DNA of 6,043 nt from Bryobacterales bacterium (GTDB taxonomy: Bacteria; Cyanobacteriota; Vampirovibrionia; Obscuribacterales; Obscuribacteraceae): assembly GCA_903970295.1 (NCBI GenBank), contig CAJCHQ010000463.1, positions 1-6,043 on the forward strand, in the 5' to 3' direction. Within the stretch, counting starts at the first letter, position 1. Every line of letters begins with the position of its first letter. The position numbers and the translations under genes were made by a program. The notes beneath the pieces were generated by a model, which was given only the letters and a program-made list of their open reading frames with translations, was not told where the DNA came from and ran no database searches. This document shows, in pieces, positions 5,740 through 6,043 of this stretch.

Positions 5740-5768
5740 GAAGAGTCGCGGTGCCGGGATTAGCGGGC

Positions 5769-5783
5769 TTTGCCGATGGCAAA
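5769..5783. promoter_or_regulatory. Inverted repeat TTTGCC-GAT-GGCAAA, possible operator
   Basis: A perfect 6-bp inverted repeat with a 3-base centre ends 4 bases before the -35 box of the plus-strand promoter, in the gap between two divergent genes. That location suits a regulator binding site. It has no T-run behind it, so it is a poor terminator. Confidence 0.35.
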
Positions 5784-5787
5784 TTTC

Positions 5788-5817
5788 TTGAAAAAGATTC
5801 AAAATTTTATGTACAAT
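5788..5817 (+). promoter_or_regulatory. Sigma70-type promoter for the TPR gene
   Basis: TTGAAA (5788-5793) and TACAAT (5812-5817) with an 18-base AT-rich spacer. The start codon at 5855 is 38 bases past the -10 box, giving a short leader. Confidence 0.55.
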
Positions 5818-5854
5818 GGTGAGGTAGTTCCCGCGTTGGTCTTGAAACCGAATC

Positions 5855-6043
5855 GTGGCATTCCGCCGCATCAAGCTGTTCACTATCAGCGCTCTGGTCT
5901 TCAGCCAGAGTGTCTGCTATGCGCATGACTACATTGCCGAGGGCATGGTCTTCTACAACGGCGGCGATTATGAGAAAGCGGCGCAATATTTTTACACGAG
6001 TGCACAACTAGCGCCCCAAGACGCCGCGGCTCGTTACCATCTG
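5855..6043 (+). CDS. Secreted TPR-repeat protein, N-terminal part (partial)
   Basis: The first 63 residues are seen; the gene runs off the right edge. GTG 5855 begins a signal peptide with R-R-I-K at 4-7, a hydrophobic core at about 8-20 and C-Y-A at 21-23, so cleavage after residue 23 is expected. C21 is not in a convincing lipobox. Residues about 26-60 fit a tetratricopeptide repeat: A-E-G at 28-30, G-D-Y at 37-39, A42, F46, and A-P at 53-54, ending A-A-R-Y-H-L, which starts the second helix pair. TPR proteins act as binding scaffolds; the partner is unknown. GTG 5855 is the only start placing the signal peptide correctly, since a TGA lies in frame 12 bases upstream. The Shine-Dalgarno is weak. 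Transcription probably comes from the promoter at 5788-5817. Confidence 0.75.
   Translation, partial: MAFRRIKLFTISALVFSQSVCYAHDYIAEGMVFYNGGDYEKAAQYFYTSAQLAPQDAAARYHL

Overview
The window comes from a bacterium of middling GC content with a secretory pathway: three products carry Sec-type signal peptides ending in A-x-A or C-Y-A. The mix is a cyclic-nucleotide-domain/thioredoxin-reductase fusion, a DUF6745 protein, a stand-alone HMA2 membrane protein and a secreted TPR protein. It would suit a large-genome environmental lineage such as the non-photosynthetic cyanobacterial relatives (Obscuribacterales-like). That placement is inference only; no rRNA or tRNA is present to fix it.

Layout. 1-598 (minus): 5' part of a CNBD/thioredoxin-reductase fusion that runs off the left edge. 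807-1673 (plus): a secreted protein of unknown family. 1699-2539: an intergenic insertion holding the wreck of a retron-type reverse transcriptase, preceded by a promoter-like sequence and three small hairpins, and bracketed by a 13-bp imperfect inverted repeat with a 3-bp direct duplication. 2546-3904 (minus): DUF6745 protein. 3958-4500 (minus): HMA2 domain plus membrane hairpin, probably co-transcribed with the DUF6745 gene. 4501-5105: a long gap holding a degenerate minisatellite (4618-4805) and one doubtful small reading frame. 5106-5678 (minus): secreted SmpA/OmlA-like protein. 5679-5854: divergent promoter region. 5855-6043 (plus): start of a secreted TPR protein.

The main discovery is the reverse transcriptase fossil at 1842-2459. 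Read across frames it gives, in order, retron RT landmarks: P-K-R-S-G-G-L-R-T, the L-K-x-x-Q-R-x-I-L helix, a worn NAxxH box (D-A-R-P-R), I-N-I-D-L-E-D-F-F, L-P-Q-G-A-P-S-I-P-A-L-A-N, and the basic segment leading to R-Q-I-V. It has four in-frame stops, at least two frame changes, no Y-x-D-D catalytic box and no C-terminal thumb. It is therefore a dead retron or retron-like defence gene, apparently carried into the gap between two convergent genes. The other genes look like ordinary chromosomal genes, with no obvious functional link to it.
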